Part shown: piece by piece, positions 1 through 5,778 of the stretch
Layout: each line of letters opens with the position of its first letter
Position numbering within the stretch: position 1 is the first letter of the stretch
Source of the DNA: Spirochaetales bacterium
GTDB taxonomy: Bacteria; Spirochaetota; Spirochaetia; Sphaerochaetales; Sphaerochaetaceae
Direction of reading: 5' to 3'
Length of the DNA: 9,842 bases
Assembly: GCA_017632495.1 (NCBI GenBank)
Contig: JAGBRG010000319.1
Coordinates: 1-9,842, forward strand
The notes under the pieces: model-generated
Told to the model about the DNA's origin: nothing
Databases searched by the model: none
The model's input: the letters and a program-made list of their open reading frames with translations, nothing else
Translations under genes and position numbers: made by a program

Positions 1-272
1 AGGGTGGAATGAAGCGCCACGGTTTCGGCGGTGGACGCAAGACCCACGGTTCAAAGTTCCACAGGGATCTGGGTGGTACAGCAATGTCATCAACACCTTC
101 CAGAACTTTCAAGGGAAAGAAGATGGCCGGTCACATGGGTTTTGAGAGAGTCACTGTTCAGAACCTCAGAGTCGTCCGCGTCGATGAGAACCTCCAGGTT
201 CTTATGGTTAAGGGAGCCATCCCTGGTCCAGCAGCAAGCACTGTTGTTGTGAAGAAAGCGGTAAAGAAGTAA
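1..272 (+). CDS. rplC: 50S ribosomal protein L3 (uL3), 3' end only
   Basis: This is the C-terminal part of L3, an early-assembly 50S protein that binds 23S rRNA and sends an extension toward the peptidyl-transferase centre. The frame is open from the left edge, with codons starting at base 3, so about 89 residues are visible and the true start lies upstream. The ATG at position 9 is an internal methionine in the conserved MKRHGFGGG stretch, not the gene start. Recognisable family blocks are MKRHGFGGG, the STPSRTFKGKKMAGHMG run and the ending VKGAIPGP. Compared with E. coli L3, the segment just before the FKGKKMAG block reads MSSTPSR and has no glutamine where E. coli carries its methylated Gln. 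The stop TAA is ten bases before rplD. The gene belongs to the S10 operon, whose first gene (normally rpsJ) would be upstream of this window. Confidence 0.97.
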   Translation, partial: GGMKRHGFGGGRKTHGSKFHRDLGGTAMSSTPSRTFKGKKMAGHMGFERVTVQNLRVVRVDENLQVLMVKGAIPGPAASTVVVKKAVKK

Positions 273-282
273 GGGTAACACG

Positions 283-909
283 ATGGAAGCAAAAGTTTTT
301 TCAGTAAACGGCAAAGAAATCAAGACCATCGATCTCAATCCGGATGTCTTCGGTATCGAGGTCAGCGATGGTTCAATCTATCATGCTGTAAACAATGAGC
401 TTGCCAACCGCCGTGTTGGTACCGCATGCACGAAGACACGTGCTGAAGTTAATTACAGCAATACTAAGCCTTTCAAGCAGAAGGGAACTGGTAATGCCAG
501 AAGAGGTGACAAGAAGTCTCCTGTCATGGTCGGAGGAGGAACAATCTTCGGGCCGAAGCCAAGAGATTACAGCTACACACTTCCCAAGAAGGTGAAGCGT
601 CTTGCAATGAAGTCACTCCTTTCTCTTTCTGTTCAGGAAGAGCGCTTGGTTGTAGTTGAGGATTTCACAAGTGAAAACGGTAAGACCAAAGAGCTTGTCG
701 GAGTTCTCAAGAATTTCGTTGAGGACGGTAAGAGAACAGTTCTTATTATGAAGAACGACGATGCAATGCTCCGCCGTGCCGCAAGGAACATCCCTTATCT
801 GCATGTTCTTGCCTATGACAAGCTTTCTGCAAAGGAACTCCTTTATGGAAAGAAGGTTGTCATGCTCGAGACTGCAGCAAAGAACCTTAACGAGTTCTAC
901 GGCGACTAA
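283..909 (+). CDS. rplD: 50S ribosomal protein L4 (uL4)
   Basis: L4 is a primary 23S rRNA-binding protein whose long loop lines the narrow part of the peptide exit tunnel beside L22. The product has 208 residues, usual for the family. The loop signature KPFKQKGTGNARRGDKKSP lies at about residues 62-80; Lys67 matches the E. coli position (Lys63) where changes give macrolide resistance, and it is the normal residue here. The C-terminal half is the globular domain that packs on rRNA domain I. The ATG is preceded by AAGGG about eight bases upstream. In E. coli, L4 also represses its own S10 operon through the leader of the transcript; any such leader would lie outside this window, so autoregulation cannot be judged. 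The N-terminal part resembles spirochaete L4 proteins as I recall them. Confidence 0.98.
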   Translation: MEAKVFSVNGKEIKTIDLNPDVFGIEVSDGSIYHAVNNELANRRVGTACTKTRAEVNYSNTKPFKQKGTGNARRGDKKSPVMVGGGTIFGPKPRDYSYTLPKKVKRLAMKSLLSLSVQEERLVVVEDFTSENGKTKELVGVLKNFVEDGKRTVLIMKNDDAMLRRAARNIPYLHVLAYDKLSAKELLYGKKVVMLETAAKNLNEFYGD

Positions 910-920
910 GAGGTGACTAC

Positions 921-1223
921 ATGAGAGCAGATCAGGTAATTATTGAGCCGATTCTCAGCGAGAAGTCAAATATCGCTCGTGAATTAGAGTGCAAGAAGTA
1001 TACATTCAAGGTGGATCCCAGAGCCAACAAGTTCGAGATCATGAAGGCCGTCAAGGAGCTCTTCAAGGTCAATCCCACCGGATGTAACGTGATGAATGTG
1101 GCTGGAAAGCCAAAGTTCTCCAGAGGAAAGGGTGGCTACGTCAAGGGCTACACCGCTTCCTGGAAGAAAGCAATTGTTACTTTGTCCAAGGGCGAAGTAA
1201 TCGACGCTATTGAAGGCGTATAA
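921..1223 (+). CDS. rplW: 50S ribosomal protein L23 (uL23)
   Basis: L23 sits at the rim of the peptide exit tunnel, where trigger factor, SRP and the SecY channel dock. The product is 100 residues, typical for bacteria. The N-terminal ILSEKS motif (residues 11-16) contains Glu14, which corresponds to E. coli Glu18, the known trigger-factor contact. The second conserved block runs from the glycine-rich GKGGYVKGYTASWKKAIVTL at residues 69-88, the rRNA-binding loop followed by the final strand. The gene begins 11 bases after rplD, with GAGGTGA as ribosome-binding site. Its presence in the same transcript as secY (L23 being the docking point of SecY) is the standard arrangement. Nothing unusual is seen. 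Confidence 0.98.
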   Translation: MRADQVIIEPILSEKSNIARELECKKYTFKVDPRANKFEIMKAVKELFKVNPTGCNVMNVAGKPKFSRGKGGYVKGYTASWKKAIVTLSKGEVIDAIEGV

Positions 1224-1234
1224 GGAGACGGAGT

Positions 1235-2059
1235 ATGGCACTTAAATCTTACAAACCTAATACACCGGGTCTCCGTCAGAAGACCGTTCTCATCAGAAGC
1301 GAAGTCACAACAGACAAGCCGGAGAAGTCTCTGACAAAGAACCTTCACAGGACTGCTGGCCGCGATACCTTCGGACGCGTAAGCATGAGAAGGAGAGGCG
1401 GTGGACACAAGCGCGCTTACAGAACAATTGATTTCAAGCGCGATAAGGTCGGTGTCCCTGGCACAGTCAAGACCATTGAATACGATCCTAACCGCAGTGC
1501 AAATATTGCATTGGTGTTCTACGCAGACGGTGAGAAGCGCTACATGCTCGCCCCGAAGGGACTGGTTGTCGGTTCTGTTGTTCTCAGCGGACCTACTGCT
1601 CCCCTCAAGGCCGGATGTGCACTTCCTCTCAAGAACATTCCCCTTGGTCTGACGGTACACAATGTAGAGCTCACACTGGGCCGCGGTGGACAGCTTGTCC
1701 GCAGTGCTGGTCTGGGTGCCACTGTCATCGCTAAGGAAGGCGACTATGTTACTCTTCGCCTGCCTTCAGGTGAGATGAGAATGGTCTTTGGTGAGTGTTA
1801 TGCCACAATCGGTTCTCTGGGTAATGAGGATCACATGAACGTTTCCCTCGGTAAGGCCGGTACAAGCCGCCATCTCGGAAAGAGACCGAAGGTCCGTGGT
1901 GTTGTCATGAACCCAGTCGACCATCCACATGGTGGTGGTGAAGGAAAGACCGCAGCTGGACGTCATCCGGTAACTCCTTGGGGAAAACCGACCAAGGGTG
2001 CCAAGACTCGTTCCAAGAAGAAACCTTCGGGCAAGTTCATTGTGAAGAAGCGCAAGTAG
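1235..2059 (+). CDS. rplB: 50S ribosomal protein L2 (uL2)
   Basis: L2 is among the most conserved 50S proteins; it supports subunit joining and the structure around the peptidyl-transferase centre. The product has 274 residues, the expected length. It has an N-terminal OB-like rRNA-binding part (RRRGGGHKRAYRTIDFKR around residues 52-69), a central SH3-like barrel, and the C-terminal signature MNPVDHPHGGGEGK at residues 225-238. His230 in that motif matches E. coli His229, long discussed for its role near the catalytic centre. The C-terminus is highly basic (KTRSKKKPSGKFIVKKRK). AAGGAG upstream of the ATG gives a strong ribosome-binding site, 11 bases after the rplW stop. The gene is complete and ordinary. 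Confidence 0.98.
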   Translation: MALKSYKPNTPGLRQKTVLIRSEVTTDKPEKSLTKNLHRTAGRDTFGRVSMRRRGGGHKRAYRTIDFKRDKVGVPGTVKTIEYDPNRSANIALVFYADGEKRYMLAPKGLVVGSVVLSGPTAPLKAGCALPLKNIPLGLTVHNVELTLGRGGQLVRSAGLGATVIAKEGDYVTLRLPSGEMRMVFGECYATIGSLGNEDHMNVSLGKAGTSRHLGKRPKVRGVVMNPVDHPHGGGEGKTAAGRHPVTPWGKPTKGAKTRSKKKPSGKFIVKKRK

Positions 2060-2062
2060 GAG
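2058..2062 (+). promoter_or_regulatory. Ribosome-binding site of rpsS
   Basis: AGGAG overlaps the final base region of the rplB stop codon and sits seven bases before a GTG codon at 2070. It decides the start of rpsS: the frame from this GTG gives MARSIKKGPF, the standard S19 N-terminus, and no ATG in that frame would preserve it. Confidence 0.8.
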
Positions 2063-2069
2063 TTAGAAC

Positions 2070-2345
2070 GTGGCTAGATCAATTAAGAAAGGACCATTTG
2101 TCGAGGAGAGACTTTTAAAGAGAGTCCAGGCCTCGAACAGCGCAGGTCAGAAGGATATGATCAAGACTTATTCAAGAAGCTCTGTGATCATTCCTGAAAT
2201 GGTAGGTTTTACAATTTCCGTCTATAACGGAAAGACTTGGGTTCCAGTATTCGTGACAGAGAACCTGGTAGGACACAAGCTCGGTGAGTTCGCTCCTACA
2301 AGGATCTTCCGCGGACATTCCGGATCTGACAAGAAGGCCAAGTGA
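2070..2345 (+). CDS. rpsS: 30S ribosomal protein S19 (uS19), GTG start
   Basis: S19 binds the 3' major domain of 16S rRNA in the 30S head, together with S13, and reaches toward the A-site tRNA and the intersubunit bridges. The product has 91 residues, usual for the family. The N-terminus MARSIKKGPF and the central signature IPEMVGFTISVYNGK (residues 41-55), continuing through WVPVFVTENLVGHKLGEF, are canonical. The start codon is GTG, the only non-ATG start of a complete gene in this window; it is supported by AGGAG upstream and by the exact family N-terminus. The gap to rplB is ten bases. The stop TGA is part of a run GTGAGGAGG that also carries the ribosome-binding site of rplV. Confidence 0.98.
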   Translation: MARSIKKGPFVEERLLKRVQASNSAGQKDMIKTYSRSSVIIPEMVGFTISVYNGKTWVPVFVTENLVGHKLGEFAPTRIFRGHSGSDKKAK

Positions 2346-2350
2346 GGAGG
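2345..2350 (+). promoter_or_regulatory. Ribosome-binding site of rplV
   Basis: AGGAGG starts on the last base of the rpsS stop codon, six bases before the ATG at 2357. It favours that ATG over the in-frame GTG at 2342, which lies upstream of this site and would add the five residues MRRKG that L22 proteins do not need. Confidence 0.8.
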
Positions 2351-2356
2351 AAGGGT

Positions 2357-2707
2357 ATGGCTACAACTTATAAAGCTTGTGCAAAGTATCTTATGGTTTC
2401 TCCGAGCAAGGTACGTCCGGTTGCTAACCTGGTCAGAGGCAAGAGCTATGAGGAGGCTTACGGTATCCTCAACGCAATGCCGCAGAAGGGAGCTCGTCTG
2501 ATCCTCAAGGTTCTGGTGAGCGCCGGTGCAAACGCAATGAACAGAAACAACAAGCTCGACGAGAGTCAGCTTGAGGTCTCTGCCATCTACGTCGACGGCG
2601 GTCCGGTCCTCAAGAGAGTCTGGGCAAGATCTCACGGAAAGCGCGACATCCTTCTCAAGAGAATGTCACACATCACCGTTGAAGTTAGCGAAAGCGTGGG
2701 AGAGTGA
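2357..2707 (+). CDS. rplV: 50S ribosomal protein L22 (uL22)
   Basis: L22 contacts all 23S rRNA domains; its long beta-hairpin forms the tunnel constriction with L4 and is a site of macrolide-resistance mutations. From the ATG at 2357 the product has 116 residues, close to the usual 110-118. An in-frame GTG at 2342 would give 121 residues but lies upstream of the AGGAGG, so I chose the ATG. The globular part (YLMVSPSKVRPVANLVRGK, residues 11-29) is typical. The hairpin covers about residues 80-107. The LKR triplet at 85-87 corresponds to the E. coli MKR positions whose deletion gives erythromycin resistance, and it is retained. The hairpin return strand reads GKRDILLKR where many bacteria have GRADRILKR. 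The gene ends four bases before rpsC. Confidence 0.97.
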   Translation: MATTYKACAKYLMVSPSKVRPVANLVRGKSYEEAYGILNAMPQKGARLILKVLVSAGANAMNRNNKLDESQLEVSAIYVDGGPVLKRVWARSHGKRDILLKRMSHITVEVSESVGE

Positions 2708-2711
2708 GTAA

Positions 2712-3422
2712 ATGGGACAGAAAGTTAATCCAATCGGATTCCGTCTCGGAGTCAACAAAACCTGGTCATCCAAGTGGTATGTGGATCCGAAAGAGTATGC
2801 AGATACCCTTCACGAGGATCTTCAGCTCCGCAAGGCACTGATGAAGTGTCCTGAGGTCCAGGGTGCAGAGATCTCCAACATCGAGATCAGCAGAAAGCCG
2901 CAGCGCGTTACTGTTCTTATCAGCACCAGCCGCCCGGGCGTCATCATCGGTACCAAGGGTGCCAACATCGAGAAGATCTGCGAGCAGCTTCAGAAGGTTT
3001 CTACCAAGAAGGTGCAGGTTAAGATCAAGAGCCTTGAGCATGCTGAAAAGGATGCTCAGCTGATCGCCCAGAGCGTCGCAAAGCAGATTGTCGGCCGCAC
3101 AGCCTACAAGAGAGCTATGAAGAACGCCGTGACAAAGGCAACAGCTGCCGGAGTCCAGGGAATCAAGATCAGAGTTTCCGGCCGTCTCGGTGGAGCTGAG
3201 ATTTCCCGTTCTGAGTGGGTCAAGGAAGGAAGAATTCCTCTTCACACCCTCAGAAGCGATATCGATTATGGTTTCGCAGTTGCAAACACCACCTTCGGTG
3301 CCATCGGCGTCAAGGTCTGGGTTTACAACGGTGAGATCTACGACAGAGTCAAGAAGGACGATGCAGGCGCTCTTGTCAGAAAGGCACCTGAGTTCGCGGA
3401 TGACGCTGAAGAGACAAAGTGA
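2712..3422 (+). CDS. rpsC: 30S ribosomal protein S3 (uS3)
   Basis: S3 lies on the solvent side of the 30S head at the mRNA entry pore, with S4 and S5, and takes part in mRNA unwinding. The product has 236 residues, normal for bacteria. It opens with the standard MGQKVNPIGFRLG. A type-2 KH domain covers roughly residues 39-107, with the GxxG loop as GTKG at 80-83. The basic helix AYKRAMKNAV (131-140) keeps positive residues at the positions tied to helicase activity in E. coli S3. The C-terminal domain carries VSGRLGGAEISRSEW (155-169) and IPLHTLRSDIDYG. The tail is acidic (EFADDAEETK). The ribosome-binding site, GGGAG at 2698-2702, lies inside the end of rplV, and the gap is only four bases, so translation of the two genes is probably coupled. 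Confidence 0.98.
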   Translation: MGQKVNPIGFRLGVNKTWSSKWYVDPKEYADTLHEDLQLRKALMKCPEVQGAEISNIEISRKPQRVTVLISTSRPGVIIGTKGANIEKICEQLQKVSTKKVQVKIKSLEHAEKDAQLIAQSVAKQIVGRTAYKRAMKNAVTKATAAGVQGIKIRVSGRLGGAEISRSEWVKEGRIPLHTLRSDIDYGFAVANTTFGAIGVKVWVYNGEIYDRVKKDDAGALVRKAPEFADDAEETK

Positions 3423-3435
3423 GGAGTAATCAGAA

Positions 3436-3855
3436 ATGCTTAGTCCTAAAAGAATTAAATACAGAAAGAAGCAGAGAGGAACAAGGGACGGTGTCGCACA
3501 TCGCGGAAACCAGATCTCATTCGGAGATTACGGCCTTGTTGCTCTTGAGCCGAGGTGGATCACCAACCGCCAGATCGAGGCTGCCCGTGTTGCTATGACA
3601 CGTCATGCCAAGAGAGGCGCAAGGGTCTGGATCAGAATCTATCCTGACATGCCGTACACATCAAAGCCTATCGGAACCAGACAGGGTAACGGTAAGGGTG
3701 CACCGGAAGGATGGGTTGCAGTCGTCAAGCAGGGTGCAGTCATGTTCGAGATGGCAGACGTCGATGAGCAGATTGCAAGGGAAGCTCTTACACTTGCTGC
3801 TTCCAAGCTCCCGATCAAGACAAAGTTTGTCGCAAAGAGAGAGGTTGAAGAGTAA
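3436..3855 (+). CDS. rplP: 50S ribosomal protein L16 (uL16)
   Basis: L16 is a late-assembly 50S protein that helps organise the A-site region and the elbow contact of tRNA. The product has 139 residues, usual length. The N-terminus MLSPKRIKYRKKQRG is typical. RQIEAARVAMTRHAKR (residues 45-60) is the conserved rRNA-binding helix, and the loop near the peptidyl-transferase centre is GTRQGNGKG (80-88). Arg82 in this loop aligns with the E. coli Arg81 that is hydroxylated; whether this organism modifies it cannot be seen. The ATG follows a GAGGAG site at the rpsC stop. The stop TAA shares its last A with the ATG of rpmC (TAATG), a one-base overlap that suggests termination-reinitiation coupling. 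Confidence 0.98.
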   Translation: MLSPKRIKYRKKQRGTRDGVAHRGNQISFGDYGLVALEPRWITNRQIEAARVAMTRHAKRGARVWIRIYPDMPYTSKPIGTRQGNGKGAPEGWVAVVKQGAVMFEMADVDEQIAREALTLAASKLPIKTKFVAKREVEE

Positions 3856-4058
3856 TGAAGAATTCGTTTGCAAAGCTTTCATATGATGAATTGGTCGCAA
3901 AGCGCGACGAGCTCAGAAAGAGCTACCTGAACATGAGAATGGAGAAGGTTCTCGGTCATGTTGACAATCCTCTTCAGACAAGAAACGTCAGAAGACAGAT
4001 CGCAAGACTGAACACCATCATCCATGAGTACACCTTGGGAATCCGCAAGGCAAAGTAA
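3855..4058 (+). CDS. rpmC: 50S ribosomal protein L29 (uL29)
   Basis: L29 is a small, two-helix 50S protein at the tunnel exit next to L23, part of the docking surface for nascent-chain factors. The product has 67 residues, within the family range. It shows the typical helical hairpin: KLSYDELVAKRDELRKSY (residues 7-24) for the first helix, and the conserved NVRRQIARLNTIIHE (44-58) for the second. Its ATG overlaps the rplP stop by one base (TAATG). A GAGAGG run inside the end of rplP, around 3839-3844, can act as ribosome-binding site. rpsQ follows after 11 bases. No oddities. Confidence 0.96.
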   Translation: MKNSFAKLSYDELVAKRDELRKSYLNMRMEKVLGHVDNPLQTRNVRRQIARLNTIIHEYTLGIRKAK

Positions 4059-4069
4059 GAGGGTGAGAT

Positions 4070-4321
4070 ATGGAATCCAGAAAGAAAAGTTTTATAGGCG
4101 TGGTTACCAGCGACAAGATGGACAAGACCATCGTTGTCACTGTCAGCAACAGAAGCCTGCACCCGCTTTATAAGAAGTATGTCAACAGCTCAAAGAAGCT
4201 GAAGGCTCATGATGAGAAGAATGATGCCCATGTTGGTGACACCGTCCGTGTGGTCGAGTGCCGTCACCTCAGCAAGGACAAGTGCTGGAGACTTTCTCAG
4301 ATCATTGAGAGAGCCAAGTAA
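4070..4321 (+). CDS. rpsQ: 30S ribosomal protein S17 (uS17)
   Basis: S17 is an OB-fold, primary 16S rRNA-binding protein of the 5' domain, needed early in 30S assembly. The product has 83 residues, usual for bacteria. The signature block is GVVTSDKMDKTIVVTV (residues 10-25), followed by HPLYKKYVNSSKKLKAHDE (31-49), which carries the conserved loop, and VGDTVRVVECRHLSKDKCW (55-73). GAGGGTGAG precedes the ATG. This is the last gene of the classical S10 operon. The next gene, rplN, begins after only 12 bases, so there is no separate spc promoter region here of the kind found in E. coli. Confidence 0.98.
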   Translation: MESRKKSFIGVVTSDKMDKTIVVTVSNRSLHPLYKKYVNSSKKLKAHDEKNDAHVGDTVRVVECRHLSKDKCWRLSQIIERAK

Positions 4322-4333
4322 GGAGGATTTGTC

Positions 4334-4699
4334 ATGGTACAGATGCAATCTTATATGAACGTCGCTGACAACAGCGGTGCCAGACTGGTCCAGGTCATCA
4401 AGGTTCTCGGCGGCAGCCACAGATACGTGGCTGGTGTCGGCGACATCGTGGTTGTTGCTGTCAAGTCAGCACTTCCGAACGGAGCCATCAAGAAAGGTGA
4501 CGTTCTGAAGGCTGTCATTGTCAGAACAAAGAAGGAATACCGCAGACCTGACGGTACATACATCAGGTTCGATGACAATGCTTGCGTTGTCATTGATGCC
4601 AACAATAACCCACGCGGAAAGCGTATCTTCGGGCCGGTCGCACGTGAGTTGCGTGACGGTTTCATGAAGATCGTTTCACTCGCACCGGAAGTGTTGTAG
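4334..4699 (+). CDS. rplN: 50S ribosomal protein L14 (uL14)
   Basis: L14 is a beta-barrel 50S protein at the subunit interface, forming bridges with 16S rRNA and, in many bacteria, the docking site of the silencing factor RsfS. The product has 121 residues; 122 is usual. It begins MVQMQSYMNVADNSGAR, matching the family N-terminus, so the first ATG is used even though further ATGs follow within eight codons. The signature region is AVIVRTKKEYRRPDG (residues 60-74) with IRFDDNACVVID. The ending RIFGPVAREL...MKIVSLAPEVL is canonical, but the segment between them (RDGFMK) appears one residue shorter than the common form. A very strong ribosome-binding site, AGGAGGA at 4321-4327, overlaps the rpsQ stop. 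This is the first gene of the classical spc part. Confidence 0.98.
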   Translation: MVQMQSYMNVADNSGARLVQVIKVLGGSHRYVAGVGDIVVVAVKSALPNGAIKKGDVLKAVIVRTKKEYRRPDGTYIRFDDNACVVIDANNNPRGKRIFGPVARELRDGFMKIVSLAPEVL

Positions 4700-4709
4700 G
4701 AGAAACAGT

Positions 4710-5018
4710 ATGAGACTGAAGAAAGACGACACAGTCAAGATCATTGCCGGAAAGGACAAGGGTGTCATCGGCAAGATCATCAAGGTAGACACAGAGAATG
4801 AGCGTGTCTACGTACAGGGTGCCAACATGGTCTCAAAGACCATGAAGAAGAGGAACCAGCAGGACCAGGGCGGCATCACAAAGGTTGAAGCCCCGATCCA
4901 CGTTTCAAACGTTGCAATCGTCGTCTCCAAGAACGGAGAGACAAGCAAGCTCGGTTACAAGAAGGATGCTAACGGAAACAAAGTACGTTATGCAAAGAAG
5001 ACCGGAGAGGTAATCTGA
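4710..5018 (+). CDS. rplX: 50S ribosomal protein L24 (uL24)
   Basis: L24 is an assembly-initiator protein that binds the 5' end of 23S rRNA and sits near the tunnel exit. The product has 102 residues, usual length. A KOW motif occupies about residues 5-32 (DDTVKIIAGKDKGVIGKIIK, residues 5-24, is its conserved core). It is followed by the RNA-binding strand VYVQGANMVSKTMKK and by the HVSNVAIV block (84-91). The C-terminus is basic. AGGAG at the rplN stop serves as ribosome-binding site. The TGA stop shares its last A with the ATG of rplE (TGATG), a one-base overlap consistent with coupled translation. Confidence 0.97.
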   Translation: MRLKKDDTVKIIAGKDKGVIGKIIKVDTENERVYVQGANMVSKTMKKRNQQDQGGITKVEAPIHVSNVAIVVSKNGETSKLGYKKDANGNKVRYAKKTGEVI

Positions 5019-5569
5019 TGGAAAAGTTTATACCAAACTTGAAGAGAAAATATCTTGAGGAAGTTGCACCGGAGCTCTACAAGGAGTTCAAGTACACCTC
5101 CAAGATGCAGATTCCTGCTCTCGAGAAGATTGTTGTTTCAGCTGGTGTCGGCGATGCTATCGCAGACAAGAAGTACCTCGAGGCAACTGTCAAGGAGCTC
5201 GAGCAGATCACCGGTCAGCATGTTGTCAAGACAAAGGCAAGAAAGTCCATCGCTAACTTCAAGCTCAGAGAGGGCATGGAGATCGGAGCTATGGTCACCC
5301 TCAGAGGCGACAACATGTGGTTCTTCCTTGAGAGACTTATCTGCATCGCACTTCCGCGTGTTAAGGATTTCAAGGGTGTTAAGCCGAATGCATTTGACGG
5401 TCACGGCAACTATGCACTGGGTGTCACAGAGCAGATCATCTTCCCGGAGATCGACTACGACAAGATCGTTCGCATCAGCGGACTGAACGTCGCAATCGTC
5501 ACCACAGCTAAGACTGACGAGGAAGGTTTTGCTCTTCTCAAGAAGCTCGGCATGCCGTTCAGCAAGTAA
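5018..5569 (+). CDS. rplE: 50S ribosomal protein L5 (uL5)
   Basis: L5 binds 5S rRNA with L18 in the central protuberance and contacts S13 and the P-site tRNA. The product has 183 residues, close to the 179-180 of well-known members. Conserved parts are IPALEKIVVSAGVGDA (residues 32-47), VVKTKARKSIANFKLREG (69-86), the LPRVKDFKGV segment (112-121), and NYALGVTEQIIFPEIDYDKI (131-150). The C-terminal helix DEEGFALLKKLGMPF is typical. The ATG overlaps the rplX stop by one base, and GGAGAGG at 5004-5010 inside rplX is the ribosome-binding site. In E. coli this junction region carries the S8 repressor site; I could not recognise such a structure here. Confidence 0.98.
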   Translation: MEKFIPNLKRKYLEEVAPELYKEFKYTSKMQIPALEKIVVSAGVGDAIADKKYLEATVKELEQITGQHVVKTKARKSIANFKLREGMEIGAMVTLRGDNMWFFLERLICIALPRVKDFKGVKPNAFDGHGNYALGVTEQIIFPEIDYDKIVRISGLNVAIVTTAKTDEEGFALLKKLGMPFSK

Positions 5570-5579
5570 GGGGTAGGAT

Positions 5580-5765
5580 ATGGCAAAAAAGTCAATGATC
5601 ATCAAGGCTCAGAGAGAGCCAAAGTTCAGCACTAGGACTGTTCGTCGTTGCAGAATTTGCGGAAGACCCCGTGGATATATGCGCAAGTTTGACATGTGCA
5701 GACATTGCTTCAGAAAGCTGGCTAATGAAGGCCTGATTCCTGGTGTGACAAAATCCAGTTGGTAG
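5580..5765 (+). CDS. rpsN: 30S ribosomal protein S14, zinc-binding type (uS14, type Z)
   Basis: S14 is a late-binding protein of the 30S head next to S3, S10 and S19. The product is the short 61-residue form. It has two CxxC pairs, Cys24-Cys27 (CRIC) and Cys40-Cys43 (CRHC), spaced by 12 residues: the zinc-ribbon ligands of the C+ type. The longer, cysteine-free form of about 100 residues, as in E. coli, is not what is encoded here. The C-terminus GLIPGVTKSSW matches the family (usually GxxPGVxKSSW). AAGGGG precedes the ATG, ten bases after rplE. The name rpsN is used; type-Z copies are sometimes labelled rpsZ. A zinc-free second copy elsewhere in the genome is possible but cannot be seen. Confidence 0.97.
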   Translation: MAKKSMIIKAQREPKFSTRTVRRCRICGRPRGYMRKFDMCRHCFRKLANEGLIPGVTKSSW

Positions 5766-5778
5766 GAGTACAGAGAAA

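Noticed and set aside
2342..2356. Upstream GTG start for rplV, overlapping the rpsS stop
   Set aside because: The AGGAGG site lies downstream of this GTG and six bases before the ATG at 2357, which also gives the normal L22 length.
4990..5060. Possible S8 repressor-binding hairpin at the rplX/rplE junction
   Set aside because: I could not find a convincing helix resembling the 16S helix 21 site by eye; coding constraints explain the sequence.
5055..5486. Serine/arginine-rich frame of 143 codons on the + strand
   Set aside because: It is a shifted reading of rplE, which matches L5 over its full length; the Ser/Arg richness comes from reading AAG, CTC and GAG codons out of frame.
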